This document shows, in pieces, positions 1 through 6,415 of a stretch of DNA of 9,173 nucleotides. The notes under the pieces were generated by a model. That model saw nothing but the letters and a program-made list of their open reading frames with translations, was not told the origin of the DNA and made no database searches. The stretch covers positions 1 through 9,173 of the forward strand of contig CAZTMA010000183.1 in assembly GCA_964614645.1 (NCBI GenBank), in the 5' to 3' direction. A program made the translations under genes and the position numbers. Source of the DNA: MWBF01 sp964614645 (lineage in GTDB: Bacteria > Chloroflexota > Anaerolineae > CG2-30-64-16). Each line of letters opens with the position of its first letter. Position 1 is the first letter of the stretch.

Positions 1-99
1 AGAACGCTGATTAGACTGATCTGCCTGATTTTATGTGTTTATTATTTGCATATTTGTAAATCAATCATAAAGATCAGTTCAATCAGTTCAACCAGTGTC
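1..99. repeat. AT-rich spacer with period-9 repeats downstream of the OYE gene
   Basis: This stretch directly follows, in transcription order, the TAG stop of the flavin oxidoreductase gene and is much richer in A and T than the coding DNA. The nonamer TCAGTTCAA occurs twice in tandem at 74-82 and 83-91. At 5-31 three consecutive nonamers share the core CTGAT at the same offset. The same nine-base spacing therefore appears at both ends of the spacer, with a more degraded AT-rich middle. No ORF, RNA gene or T-tract terminator hairpin is visible. It may be a degenerate short tandem repeat rather than a regulatory site. Confidence 0.6.
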
Positions 100-1536
100 C
101 TATTCCTTCTTCAACAAAGCGAGCTGCTCCGCCTCAGGCCGCGCCTTGTAGAACTCATCGAGCGGGTAGCAGCCTGACACCATGTGGTTGCGCGGCGCGG
201 TGGTGCAGTCCGAGAAGGTCCGGCAGATGTGTTTGCGGTCGAGCGGCCGGCCCGCGAGCACGTCCGCGGGCATCTCCGGATAGGCGAGCACCATGCGGCC
301 CAGCCCGACGAAATCGCTCATGCCCTCGCGTACCAGCCGCTGCCCGACGCGCGGGAGCCACTCCTGAAGATAGGTGAGCCCGGAACCGACGAACGCCAGG
401 TCTGGCCGGTGGCGCTTGAGTTCCGCCGTGACCCGGATCTGCCGGGCGACGCCGGCGAGCGGGTCTTCCGGCGGCTGGTAGCCGTCCGACGGCGGGAAGA
501 GCGCGGGCCGCTGGATGTGGGGGTTGTAGTAAGGGCTGCCGCCGGTGATGCAGACGAGGTGGATGCCGAGCTCGGCCAGGAGGTCCAGGAACCGCTTCGG
601 CTCGGCCAGGTCCAACCCCAGGCCCGTGCCGTCGCCGCCGAACGCGTGGCGGTAGCCTGCGTCCGGCTCGCCCTCCGGCCAGTCCGGCACGCCTATGCCA
701 TCCGGCCCCGGCTTGAAGGGGATGAAGTCGAACGCGCTGAAGCGCACCGCGATGTTCAGCCCCGGCGCAGCCGCGCGCACCGCGGCGGCTGCTTCACGGA
801 GAAACCGCGTGCGGTTCTCGAAGCTGCCGCCGTAGCGTCCCGGCCGGTCGATCGCGCTGAGGAACTCGTGGCCCAAGTAGCCGTGACAATGCTTGAGGTC
901 CACGAACGCGAACCCTGCCCGCTGGGCCAGGCCGGCGGCGCGGGCGAAGTCCTCGATGAGCCGGGCGATGTCGTCGTCGCTGAACAGCGGATAGTCGGGC
1001 GGGATGCGGAACTTCCGATCGAGCAGCGGGTGATGGTAGAGGATGGCCGGTTCGAGCTGCTTGCCGTTGGGCCGGGCGAAGCGGCCCGAGTGGGTGAGCT
1101 GGAGGCCGATGAGCAGGTCGTCGGTTCGCCCGTGCGCGGCTGCGTGCTCTGCAACCAACGCCTCGCGCAGGCCGGCGAGTGCGGGCAGGTTGGCTTCGTT
1201 GATGAGCAGCTGGTTCGGGTTCGCGCGGCCGTCGTGCCGTACGGCTACGGCCTCGCCGCCGAAGATGAGCTTTGCGCCGCTCTGCCCGAAGCGCCGCCAC
1301 CGCCGCAGCGTCAGCTCCGACGGCGCGCCGTCCGGCGTGCCGTCCCACCCCTCCATCGGCAGCACCGCGAACCGGTTGCCGACCGCAAAGCCATTCGGCA
1401 GCCGGTACGGCTGCGCCAGGGGCGCCTCCGGACCGGTCTCCAGCGTCTCATCGAACGGGATGTCGATGCCCAGCTCTGCAAGGTACTCCGCCAGCTCTGC
1501 CGGCCGGCGAAGTTGTGCAACGCGTCGATATGCCAT
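100..1536 (-). CDS. Old Yellow Enzyme-family NADH:flavin oxidoreductase
   Basis: The 478-residue protein is an FMN-dependent TIM-barrel oxidoreductase of the PF00724 family, which reduces activated C=C bonds such as enones using NAD(P)H; it is probably cytoplasmic. Visible family motifs are NRFAVLPMEG (54-63), QLTHSGR (146-152), the active-site-like KHCHGYLGHEFLS (215-227), the RPGRYGGSFENR stretch (231-242) and the phosphate-binding GLGRMVLAYPEMP (411-423). The C-terminus has C438, C444 and C456. C444 and C456 match the last pair of the 4Fe-4S motif of 2,4-dienoyl-CoA reductases (C-x11-C), but the first C-x2-C pair is absent, and so is the FAD/NAD domain of those larger enzymes. The ATG start has AAGGA six bases upstream. 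It is the last gene of the co-directional set, 130 bases after the SDR. The physiological substrate is unknown; an enone sugar or aglycone would fit the context. Confidence 0.9.
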   Translation of the reverse strand: MAYRRVAQLRRPAELAEYLAELGIDIPFDETLETGPEAPLAQPYRLPNGFAVGNRFAVLPMEGWDGTPDGAPSELTLRRWRRFGQSGAKLIFGGEAVAVRHDGRANPNQLLINEANLPALAGLREALVAEHAAAHGRTDDLLIGLQLTHSGRFARPNGKQLEPAILYHHPLLDRKFRIPPDYPLFSDDDIARLIEDFARAAGLAQRAGFAFVDLKHCHGYLGHEFLSAIDRPGRYGGSFENRTRFLREAAAAVRAAAPGLNIAVRFSAFDFIPFKPGPDGIGVPDWPEGEPDAGYRHAFGGDGTGLGLDLAEPKRFLDLLAELGIHLVCITGGSPYYNPHIQRPALFPPSDGYQPPEDPLAGVARQIRVTAELKRHRPDLAFVGSGLTYLQEWLPRVGQRLVREGMSDFVGLGRMVLAYPEMPADVLAGRPLDRKHICRTFSDCTTAPRNHMVSGCYPLDEFYKARPEAEQLALLKKE

Positions 1537-1588
1537 AATTGATCCTTATGCTCAAGAAACTTGTCCAGCTGGCTGCCGGTACAGGCGG

Positions 1589-1666
1589 CCTCATCCCCCC
1601 CTCTCCTGACGACAAAGGCGAACCTCCGGTTCGCACGTCGTCAGGAGAGGGGGCAGGGGGGTGAGG
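1589..1666. repeat. Compound palindrome abutting the SDR stop codon
   Basis: The outer arms run 1589-1613 and 1637-1666. They share a perfect 14-base core around the CTCTCCTGACGAC sequence; beyond it, pyrimidine-rich and purine-rich ends pair imperfectly, with a bulge of a few bases in the right arm. The loop contains a second perfect 7-base inverted repeat, GCGAACC (1618-1624) against GGTTCGC (1628-1634), with a three-base loop. The right arm ends one base before the SDR stop codon (1667-1669). There is no T-run after the stem in the transcribed direction, so a classical intrinsic terminator is not supported. A REP-like dispersed palindrome or an mRNA-processing or stability hairpin is more likely. 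Confidence 0.8.
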
Positions 1667-2455
1667 TCACAGCCGGCGCAGGTGGAAGCCGCCGTCCACA
1701 TTGATGACCTCGCCGGTGGAGAAATCCAGGTAGCCCTCCGCGATGGCCGCGACAGCCTGGCCGACATCCTCCGGCGTGCCCCAGCGGCGGATGGGGGTGA
1801 GTCCCTCGCCGATGAGCCGGTCGTATTTCGCCTTCGCGGGGCCGGTCATGTCCGTGTCGATGATGCCGGGCCGCAGCTCGTACACGCCGATGCCGTGCTC
1901 GGCCAGCCGGTCGGCCAGGAGCGCGGTCAGCATCGCGACGCCGGCCTTGGAGATGCAATATTCGGCCCGGTTGATGCTGGCCGTGTACGCGCTGATGGAG
2001 CCGATGTTGATGATGCGCAGCGGGACTACACGCACAGGCTGCGCACTCATCGCCTGGGCGATCATCTGCCGGGCGACCGCTTGCGCGAGGAAGAACGGCC
2101 CCTTCAGGTTGACGGCCATTACCTCGTCGTAGCTGGCCTCGCTCACCTCGAGCAGGTCCACGCGCTGCCGCGGGGCCATGCCCGCGTTGTTCACCAGCAG
2201 GTCGATGCGGCCGAAGCGGGCCAGTGTCTCAGTAAGCAACTGCGCACGATCTTGCGCAGTTGCGACGTCCGCCTGGACGAGCAGGCACGCCGCGCCTGCG
2301 GCCTCGACTGCCTGGCGGGTCGCCTCCGCCGCCTCGGCATTCCCCCGGTAGTTGACCACCACGCTCCAGCCGCGCGCCGCCAGCGCCAGCGCGATGCCCC
2401 GGCCGATGCCCCGGCTTGCGCCCGTGACCAGCGCGACGCCTGCCTCAGGCGCCAC
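1667..2455 (-). CDS. SDR-family oxidoreductase (annotated in relatives as 3-ketoacyl-ACP reductase)
   Basis: This 262-residue classical short-chain dehydrogenase has the cofactor loop TGASRGIG (11-18), NNAG (89-92), N116, catalytic S153 (NIGSIS) and the Y166-x3-K170 pair in EYCISK, and ends with the usual NVDGGF. The sequence resembles the subgroup usually labelled 3-ketoacyl-ACP reductase, but a sugar or sugar-acid dehydrogenase fits this locus better. The frame stays open to 2833, but the extension is only the shadow of the GH88 gene. The Rossmann strand begins a few residues after the GTG at 2455, which is preceded by GGAAGGTG four bases upstream. That start overlaps the end of GH88 by 11 bases, which suggests translational coupling and a role on the GH88 product. 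By analogy with KduD or alginate-pathway reductases it could reduce a deoxy-keto-uronate; this is inference. Confidence 0.9.
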   Translation of the reverse strand: MAPEAGVALVTGASRGIGRGIALALAARGWSVVVNYRGNAEAAEATRQAVEAAGAACLLVQADVATAQDRAQLLTETLARFGRIDLLVNNAGMAPRQRVDLLEVSEASYDEVMAVNLKGPFFLAQAVARQMIAQAMSAQPVRVVPLRIINIGSISAYTASINRAEYCISKAGVAMLTALLADRLAEHGIGVYELRPGIIDTDMTGPAKAKYDRLIGEGLTPIRRWGTPEDVGQAVAAIAEGYLDFSTGEVINVDGGFHLRRL

Positions 2456-3551
2456 GGAGCACCTTCCCGACCGCTTCGAGGAAGAAGTATTCGCCCCACA
2501 TGACGCTCTCGTCCACGCCCAGGCCCTTCCGCTGGTGATACATGCCGTGCTTGAGGATGCCCTCCCATCCCGGCGTCTCGGTGGCGAGAAACTCCGGCCC
2601 GGTGAGCGTGTCGAGGATGCGCAGGGCGTAGTCCCGGTAGTGCACGCGGCGCGCCGGGTCGTCCGTGAGCTTGGCGAGGTTGAGAAGCCCGCTGGCTGCG
2701 ATGGCTGCGGCAGAGCTCTCGTAGGGCAGCGCGGGATCCAGCTCGTCCCAATCGTTCGGCGGCACGCCGTGCGCGGGGGTGCGCTCGATGTAGAAGTCCG
2801 CGCACATCTCCGCGGTGCGCAGGAAGCGCACATCCCGCGTGAACCCGTATACCGTACCGAACCCGTACAGCGCCCAGCATAGCCCGCGCGCCCACGAGGA
2901 GTCGTCGCGCCAGCCCTGGTGCGTGCTCTGCCGGATGAATTCGCCGGTCTCCAGGTTGAAGAGCCCCTCGTGTGAGGTCGACCCGTCGCCCCGGACGAGG
3001 TACTTGCGTGTAGTCAGGCAGTGTTCGGTGGCAATGCGCAGGAGGGCAGGGTCCTCGGTCCGCTGCGCGGCATAGAAGATGACGCCGACGTTCATCATGA
3101 TGTCGATGAACAGGCTGTCGTCCGAGACGAACGAGCGCAGGTAGCGGCCCCGCTCCTTGAACCTTAGGCTGAGCGTCCGGCCTGCCTCGATGACGACCTG
3201 CTCGATGGCCGGGTCGCCGGTCAGGTCGTACCAGCGTTTCCAGGTCGACCAGAAGAGAAAGCCCAGGTCGTGGACGGTGCGATCTGTCTTGCGATGCTCG
3301 ACGAGCCGCGAGTAGTGCTCGGCGCGCTCGCGCCAGTAGTGATTACCGGAATGTTCGTATAGTAACCAGAGCTGGCCGCCCAGGAAGCCCTCGCACCAGT
3401 TCGTCCAGGCCTCACCGCTGTGGATCCATTTGCCGTTGACTGTGTACATGGGAAAGCGGTCAGGGTAGGTCTCGATCAGGTGCTGCAGTTGCCTGGCAGC
3501 GAACTCGTATGCGAGATCGCAACGGGCGAGCAGGCGGGCGTCTGTCGTCAT
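2445..3551 (-). CDS. Glycoside hydrolase family 88, unsaturated glucuronyl/galacturonyl hydrolase
   Basis: The 368-residue protein has the features of GH88 (alpha6/alpha6 barrel), which hydrates the 4,5 double bond of the unsaturated uronic acid at the non-reducing end of lyase products, releasing a 5-keto-4-deoxyuronate. The two conserved aspartates are visible as D95 in TVHDLGF and D150 in FIDIMMN. Other family landmarks are WCEGFLGG (52-59), WRDDSSWARGLCWALYG (214-230) and the C-terminal DESVMWGEYFFLEA (347-360). Length is normal for the family and no signal peptide is seen, so it should act in the cytoplasm on imported oligosaccharides. The ATG has GGGAGG five bases upstream; this RBS and start region lies inside a 31-base tandem duplication. 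The next gene, an SDR, overlaps its 3' end. A related GH105 rhamnogalacturonyl hydrolase is the main alternative, but the motif set favours GH88. Confidence 0.9.
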   Translation of the reverse strand: MTTDARLLARCDLAYEFAARQLQHLIETYPDRFPMYTVNGKWIHSGEAWTNWCEGFLGGQLWLLYEHSGNHYWRERAEHYSRLVEHRKTDRTVHDLGFLFWSTWKRWYDLTGDPAIEQVVIEAGRTLSLRFKERGRYLRSFVSDDSLFIDIMMNVGVIFYAAQRTEDPALLRIATEHCLTTRKYLVRGDGSTSHEGLFNLETGEFIRQSTHQGWRDDSSWARGLCWALYGFGTVYGFTRDVRFLRTAEMCADFYIERTPAHGVPPNDWDELDPALPYESSAAAIAASGLLNLAKLTDDPARRVHYRDYALRILDTLTGPEFLATETPGWEGILKHGMYHQRKGLGVDESVMWGEYFFLEAVGKVLRGA

Positions 3552-3611
3552 GCAATCCTCCCGTTTGTAGTAGGCGCCTTATGCAATCCTCTCGTTTGTA
3601 GTAGGCGCTTC
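3550..3611. repeat. 31-base tandem duplication carrying the GH88 ribosome-binding region
   Basis: Bases 3550-3580 and 3581-3611 are adjacent copies with three differences. Each copy carries, on the minus strand, a purine-rich Shine-Dalgarno-like block followed by TTGCAT, and the outer end of the palindrome arm found at 3593-3617. In the gene-proximal copy the unit joins onto the ATG start of GH88. In the distal copy the same position reads ATA, and the SD block is weakened (GAGAGGA instead of GGGAGGA). Only one copy can therefore start GH88. The duplication looks like replication slippage or a partial second insertion of the palindromic element. Confidence 0.85.
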
Positions 3612-3658
3612 AGCGCCCGGTCTCGCATGCGCTGGCGCTGAAGCGCCTACTACGAACG
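3593..3658. repeat. 25-base inverted repeat (REP/MITE-like palindrome) abutting the GH172 stop codon
   Basis: Arms 3593-3617 and 3634-3658 are inverted copies with one mismatch in 25 bases, separated by a 16-base loop that contains GCATGC. The right arm ends one base before the TAG stop of the GH172 gene (3659-3661). The core is GTAGTAGGCGCTTCAGCGCC and its complement. A solo copy of the arm's outer end lies at 3563-3577 within the neighbouring tandem duplication. No transposase is encoded, and no T-tract supports a terminator. A dispersed palindromic element, possibly acting as an mRNA hairpin between the GH172 and GH88 cistrons, is the likeliest reading. Confidence 0.85.
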
Positions 3659-4747
3659 CTATATGATTTCTAATCCATCCCGGTCCGGCAGGGGCGGGAA
3701 CTGGGCCGCGGGCAGCGTCTGGTACCAATAGGCGACCGACGCCATGTCCGGCTGCAGCGGCAGGTAGCGCCCGCCCATGCGCCAGCCGAGCGCCTGGATG
3801 GTCACCCGCAGGTCGTGCTGGAAGCGGATGGGGTCGTGGACGTGCCAGCGGTACATCGCAAAGCGCGTCTGCGACCGGTATGTGCCGTCGGGCCGGATGA
3901 CCTGGTGCATCCCGAGGAACGGCGTCGTGTACGTCTCGTATTGCCCGTTGACGTCCCAGTTGTACGAGCCGCCGAAGTAATCCTCGGTGCCTGTCCCGCA
4001 GATGGTCGGATACTCGCCGTCGCCATCCAGGTAGAACTTGATCTCGCCCTCGCCCCACCAGCCGGTGTTCGTCACACCGACCGCGAGGTATGTGCCGATG
4101 TACTGGCCCGCGCCGCATACGCCGTCCAGGATGGTGTAGACGTCCTTGTAGGGCAGCGGGTTGACGCGGCGAAACTGTGCGTGGAAGTAGGCCGCGTCTT
4201 CCGGCACGTCGGTCAGCGTGTAATCCGTCTGGTAGTAACAGCTCGTCCGCTCGTCGGCCAGGTTCTCCAGCGTGATCCGGCAGCGCCGCCGGAAGGGCAT
4301 TTCCCAGTAGCAGTTGAACCCGCAGTTCGGGTTGACCGCAACCGGCAGCGAGCTGACCTGGGCATAGCCGCCCCAGCCGGCCGCAAAGAAATCCCCGACC
4401 GGGCACTCGACAGCCGGCGTGGTCTCGTCGTCCCAGTAAATGCGCAGGATGGTCAGGCGGCGGTACTTCTGGATGCAGGAGCCGGTGATCCAGATGTGCT
4501 GGATCGCGCCCGGCCCTTCGATGTCGGCCAGTGTGACCGTCTCTTGCGGGGCCATGTGGAGAAAAGGAGAGATCTTCCAGCCGGGGCCGAGGTCACGCGC
4601 CGAGAGGGCTGCAGTGCCGTCGATATCCATCGCGCCTGCGCCCTTGCCGCCGCTGCGGTTCTCCGGGCTGATGGAGCGGGTCTGCGCGTTCGAGAGGCGC
4701 CATAGGTTGCCCAGGCTCATGCCGAGGCCGTTGAAGGGTGTGTTCAC
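3659..4747 (-). CDS. DUF2961 protein, glycoside hydrolase family 172
   Basis: The 362-residue protein carries the DUF2961 signature and so belongs to GH172, a family whose characterised members include alpha-D-fructofuranosidase/difructose-anhydride enzymes and D-arabinofuranosidases. Numbered from the chosen GTG, visible motifs are SPENRSGGKGAGAM (27-40), GPGAIQHIWIT (78-88), LRIYWDD (101-107), CPVGDFF (115-121), GWWGEGEIKFYLDG (229-242) and GTGTEDYFGGSYNW (251-264). E233 and E255 occupy the places expected for the two catalytic glutamates. No signal peptide is apparent, so it is probably intracellular. The start is chosen at GTG 4747 because GGAGGT lies five bases upstream; the in-frame ATG at 4786 has no SD and adds 13 unmatched residues. 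It sits between GNAT and GH88 in the co-directional set. The substrate cannot be read from sequence; a furanoside or another glycan side chain is possible. Confidence 0.88.
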   Translation of the reverse strand: MNTPFNGLGMSLGNLWRLSNAQTRSISPENRSGGKGAGAMDIDGTAALSARDLGPGWKISPFLHMAPQETVTLADIEGPGAIQHIWITGSCIQKYRRLTILRIYWDDETTPAVECPVGDFFAAGWGGYAQVSSLPVAVNPNCGFNCYWEMPFRRRCRITLENLADERTSCYYQTDYTLTDVPEDAAYFHAQFRRVNPLPYKDVYTILDGVCGAGQYIGTYLAVGVTNTGWWGEGEIKFYLDGDGEYPTICGTGTEDYFGGSYNWDVNGQYETYTTPFLGMHQVIRPDGTYRSQTRFAMYRWHVHDPIRFQHDLRVTIQALGWRMGGRYLPLQPDMASVAYWYQTLPAAQFPPLPDRDGLEII

Positions 4748-4752
4748 AGTGA

Positions 4753-4758
4753 ACCTCC
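4753..4758 (-). promoter_or_regulatory. Shine-Dalgarno site deciding the GTG start of GH172
   Basis: On the minus strand this reads GGAGGT, five bases before the GTG at 4747-4745. It is among the strongest ribosome-binding matches in the window and supports GTG over the upstream in-frame ATG at 4786, which has no purine-rich element before it. Confidence 0.75.
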
Positions 4759-4801
4759 GCACTTTCGGTGAATGGGATGATATCACATGAGCAAGAACGC
4801 G

Positions 4802-5260
4802 TCACAGGTCAAGCCGGTAGCGGCACTTCTGGCGCTCTCCCCGGACGTACATATCCGTGTTAGGCGGCAGATCGACGATTTCGACGAACTCTGCGCCGGC
4901 CAGCTCGCATGTGCGCCGCGATGCAAGGTTGTCCGGGTTGCAGGTGATCCAGAGGGTCTTGAAGCCGTGGCTGCGTGCCAGCGGCAGCAGCAACCGCACG
5001 GAGCGCGCCGCATAGCGGTGGCCGCGGTAGGCCGGTTCGACGTTGTATCCGATATGCCCGGCATAGCGCACGATGTGCTCGGTGTTGCCGATGCGCAGGT
5101 CGATGCGACCCACCGCGATGCGCGGGCTCTGAATCTTCATCAGGAAGCGGTAGGCGGGAGCCCAGGATCCGGAGGCGGGCAAACGCTGCGACAGCGCCAG
5201 TTCCAGCTCCCCGTCATGCAGCGGGCCCGGCTCGAGGAATTCGAAAGGGCTCGTGATCAT
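4802..5260 (-). CDS. GNAT-family N-acetyltransferase (COG3981-like)
   Basis: From the ATG at 5260 the protein has 152 residues. It shows the GNAT fold core: the strand HIVRYAGHIGYNVEPAYRG (63-81), the acetyl-CoA pyrophosphate-binding turn YRGHRYAAR (78-86), then LWITCNPDNLASRRTCELAG (103-122), in which the conserved asparagines precede the last helix, and a C-terminal KCRYRLDL (145-152). It resembles the predicted acetyltransferases of COG3981; the acceptor substrate is unknown. The start is uncertain. A TTG at 5275 would add MLVTG and overlap the preceding gene by 10 bases, while the ATG follows that gene's TAA by five bases; neither has a strong SD. Either way translation is probably coupled to the URO-D gene. 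An acetyltransferase among catabolic genes is unexpected; it might acetylate a sugar or detoxify an intermediate. Confidence 0.85.
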   Translation of the reverse strand: MITSPFEFLEPGPLHDGELELALSQRLPASGSWAPAYRFLMKIQSPRIAVGRIDLRIGNTEHIVRYAGHIGYNVEPAYRGHRYAARSVRLLLPLARSHGFKTLWITCNPDNLASRRTCELAGAEFVEIVDLPPNTDMYVRGERQKCRYRLDL

Positions 5261-5265
5261 TCCAG

Positions 5266-6318
5266 TTACCAGCAATGGACCTGCCCGCGCAGGTCACGGC
5301 CCGCCGCGAGTGCCGCATCCGCGGCCTCACGCTGAAGGCCGAGCAGCCTGACGCCGCGGTCGATCGTGTGGCGATAGACGTGCTCCATGTCATTCAGGTG
5401 TGGCTGCGACAGGTTGATCGCGTGCAGACCGCGCAGTTGCGCCATCGCCGCGATGTAGTGGTCGCCCTTGCCGCAGAAGTGGATGGCGCCGCCCCCAAAC
5501 TCGTCCAGCAGCCGCTGATCGTACGGCCCGATGAACTGGTCGAACATGCGCGGGGAGAAGTTCATGGCCGAGTCGTCGCGCAGCATGATGTTGCCGCGGT
5601 GGTAGAAGCCCCAGTGCGTGTTGCCGTCGGATCGGAAGGGTACGATGCGCTCCCACGCGCGCAGGAACGCAGTATAGGTCTCGACGGCCAGGGCCAGCAG
5701 GTCATGCACGAGCGCAGGCTCATCCCGCACCGCATAGAACATGGTGCTGCCCCAGACGACCTCGCAGATGTCCATCGGCCCCTGCAGGTCGGGGTGGTAG
5801 ATGCGAACGTGCCGCCCGATGTTCGGGTACTGCGCCAGGATCTCGACAAAGCGCGCGCCCATCTCCATGACCAGGCTGCCATAGCCCGTGCGGAGGTCGG
5901 GCACACCGCGCGCGATGAGCCGCCGGATGGCGGCCCGGTCGTTGAGCGGTCGGGACGTGGGCAGGGTATCCAGGTCTTCGTCCATCAGGAAGACCTCTAC
6001 CCCGAACAGGAGCGGCGCGATGCTGGAGCCGTAGTTGGTGCGCACGTTGAGCACCGCGCCGCCGGCTTCGGCAAGCTGGGCGGAGCACCCACCAAATTGC
6101 TGCAGCGCCATCGCGTCGAAGTCGGCCAGCGCCGCGTTGACGGACACTACCGGCCACTCGACGCGCGGCGGCGCGGGCCGGCTGCGCCGCGGCGAGAAGA
6201 CGCCCGTCGTCAGCGTGCCGTCGGAGAACGCCTGCCACTCCGCCAGCAGCCGCGCCTCCTCCTGCGGATCGATCCGCGCCTCCAGGTCGTCGAGACAGCG
6301 TCGCAGCGTATCGTTCAC
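5266..6318 (-). CDS. Uroporphyrinogen decarboxylase-superfamily protein 2 (HxC metal-site type)
   Basis: The 350-residue protein belongs to the URO-D/MtaA-like TIM-barrel superfamily, which includes HemE and the zinc-dependent methyltransferases that move methyl groups from corrinoid proteins to thiols. Recognisable parts are RIYHPDLQGPMDICEVVWG (172-190), NIMLRDDSAMNFSPRMF (243-259) and AIHFCGKGDHYI (278-289). H280-x-C282, plus C349 at the extreme C-terminus (VHCW), resembles the HxC-xn-C zinc site of MtaA-type methyltransferases. HemE function is unlikely given the context and the poor match to HemE's N-terminal arginine-rich region. The start is GTG at 6318, preceded by GAGGG four bases upstream. 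It follows the other URO-D gene after a repeat-filled spacer and runs into GNAT. No corrinoid protein is encoded in the window, so methyl-transfer activity is inference. Confidence 0.82.
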   Translation of the reverse strand: MNDTLRRCLDDLEARIDPQEEARLLAEWQAFSDGTLTTGVFSPRRSRPAPPRVEWPVVSVNAALADFDAMALQQFGGCSAQLAEAGGAVLNVRTNYGSSIAPLLFGVEVFLMDEDLDTLPTSRPLNDRAAIRRLIARGVPDLRTGYGSLVMEMGARFVEILAQYPNIGRHVRIYHPDLQGPMDICEVVWGSTMFYAVRDEPALVHDLLALAVETYTAFLRAWERIVPFRSDGNTHWGFYHRGNIMLRDDSAMNFSPRMFDQFIGPYDQRLLDEFGGGAIHFCGKGDHYIAAMAQLRGLHAINLSQPHLNDMEHVYRHTIDRGVRLLGLQREAADAALAAGRDLRGQVHCW

Positions 6319-6342
6319 TCATCCCTCGTTTGCATTGCAGGC

Positions 6343-6415
6343 GGTTGCAGGCAACGTTCAACCTGCAACCATTCAACCTTCAACCCGTGTTCCGAAATCT
6401 TCAATCTTCAATCCG
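6343..6415. repeat. Degenerate heptad array and inverted repeat between the two URO-D genes
   Basis: From 6356 to the stop codon of the upstream URO-D gene (6416-6418) the DNA can be read as contiguous seven-base units, including ATCTTCA twice in tandem (6397-6403, 6404-6410) and TTCAACC twice in tandem (6372-6378, 6379-6385). At the other end a perfect nine-base inverted repeat, GGTTGCAGG (6343-6351) against CCTGCAACC (6362-6370), has a ten-base loop. The repeat runs to within a few bases of the stop codon. No terminator T-tract is seen. Confidence 0.8.

Noticed and set aside
184..1542. Long plus-strand ORF of 452 codons opposite the OYE gene
   Set aside because: It is antisense to a clear OYE gene, has low-complexity Arg/Ala/Val-rich composition and no recognisable motif; long antisense ORFs are expected in GC-rich coding DNA.
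1589..1666. Intrinsic transcription terminator after the SDR
   Set aside because: A strong stem is present but no T-run follows it on the transcribed strand, and a further co-directional gene with a good RBS lies downstream.
1661..2503. Plus-strand ORF of 280 codons opposite the SDR
   Set aside because: The minus-strand SDR has full catalytic motifs; the plus frame begins inside the palindrome and has none.
2456..2833. N-terminal extension of the SDR reading frame (126 residues)
   Set aside because: These codons lie inside the GH88 gene and give a Ser/Arg/Thr-rich, unstructured translation; the GTG at 2455 with its SD gives a normal SDR length.
3815..4705. Plus-strand ORF of 296 codons opposite GH172
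   Set aside because: It is antisense to the well-supported DUF2961 gene and its translation has no domain signature.
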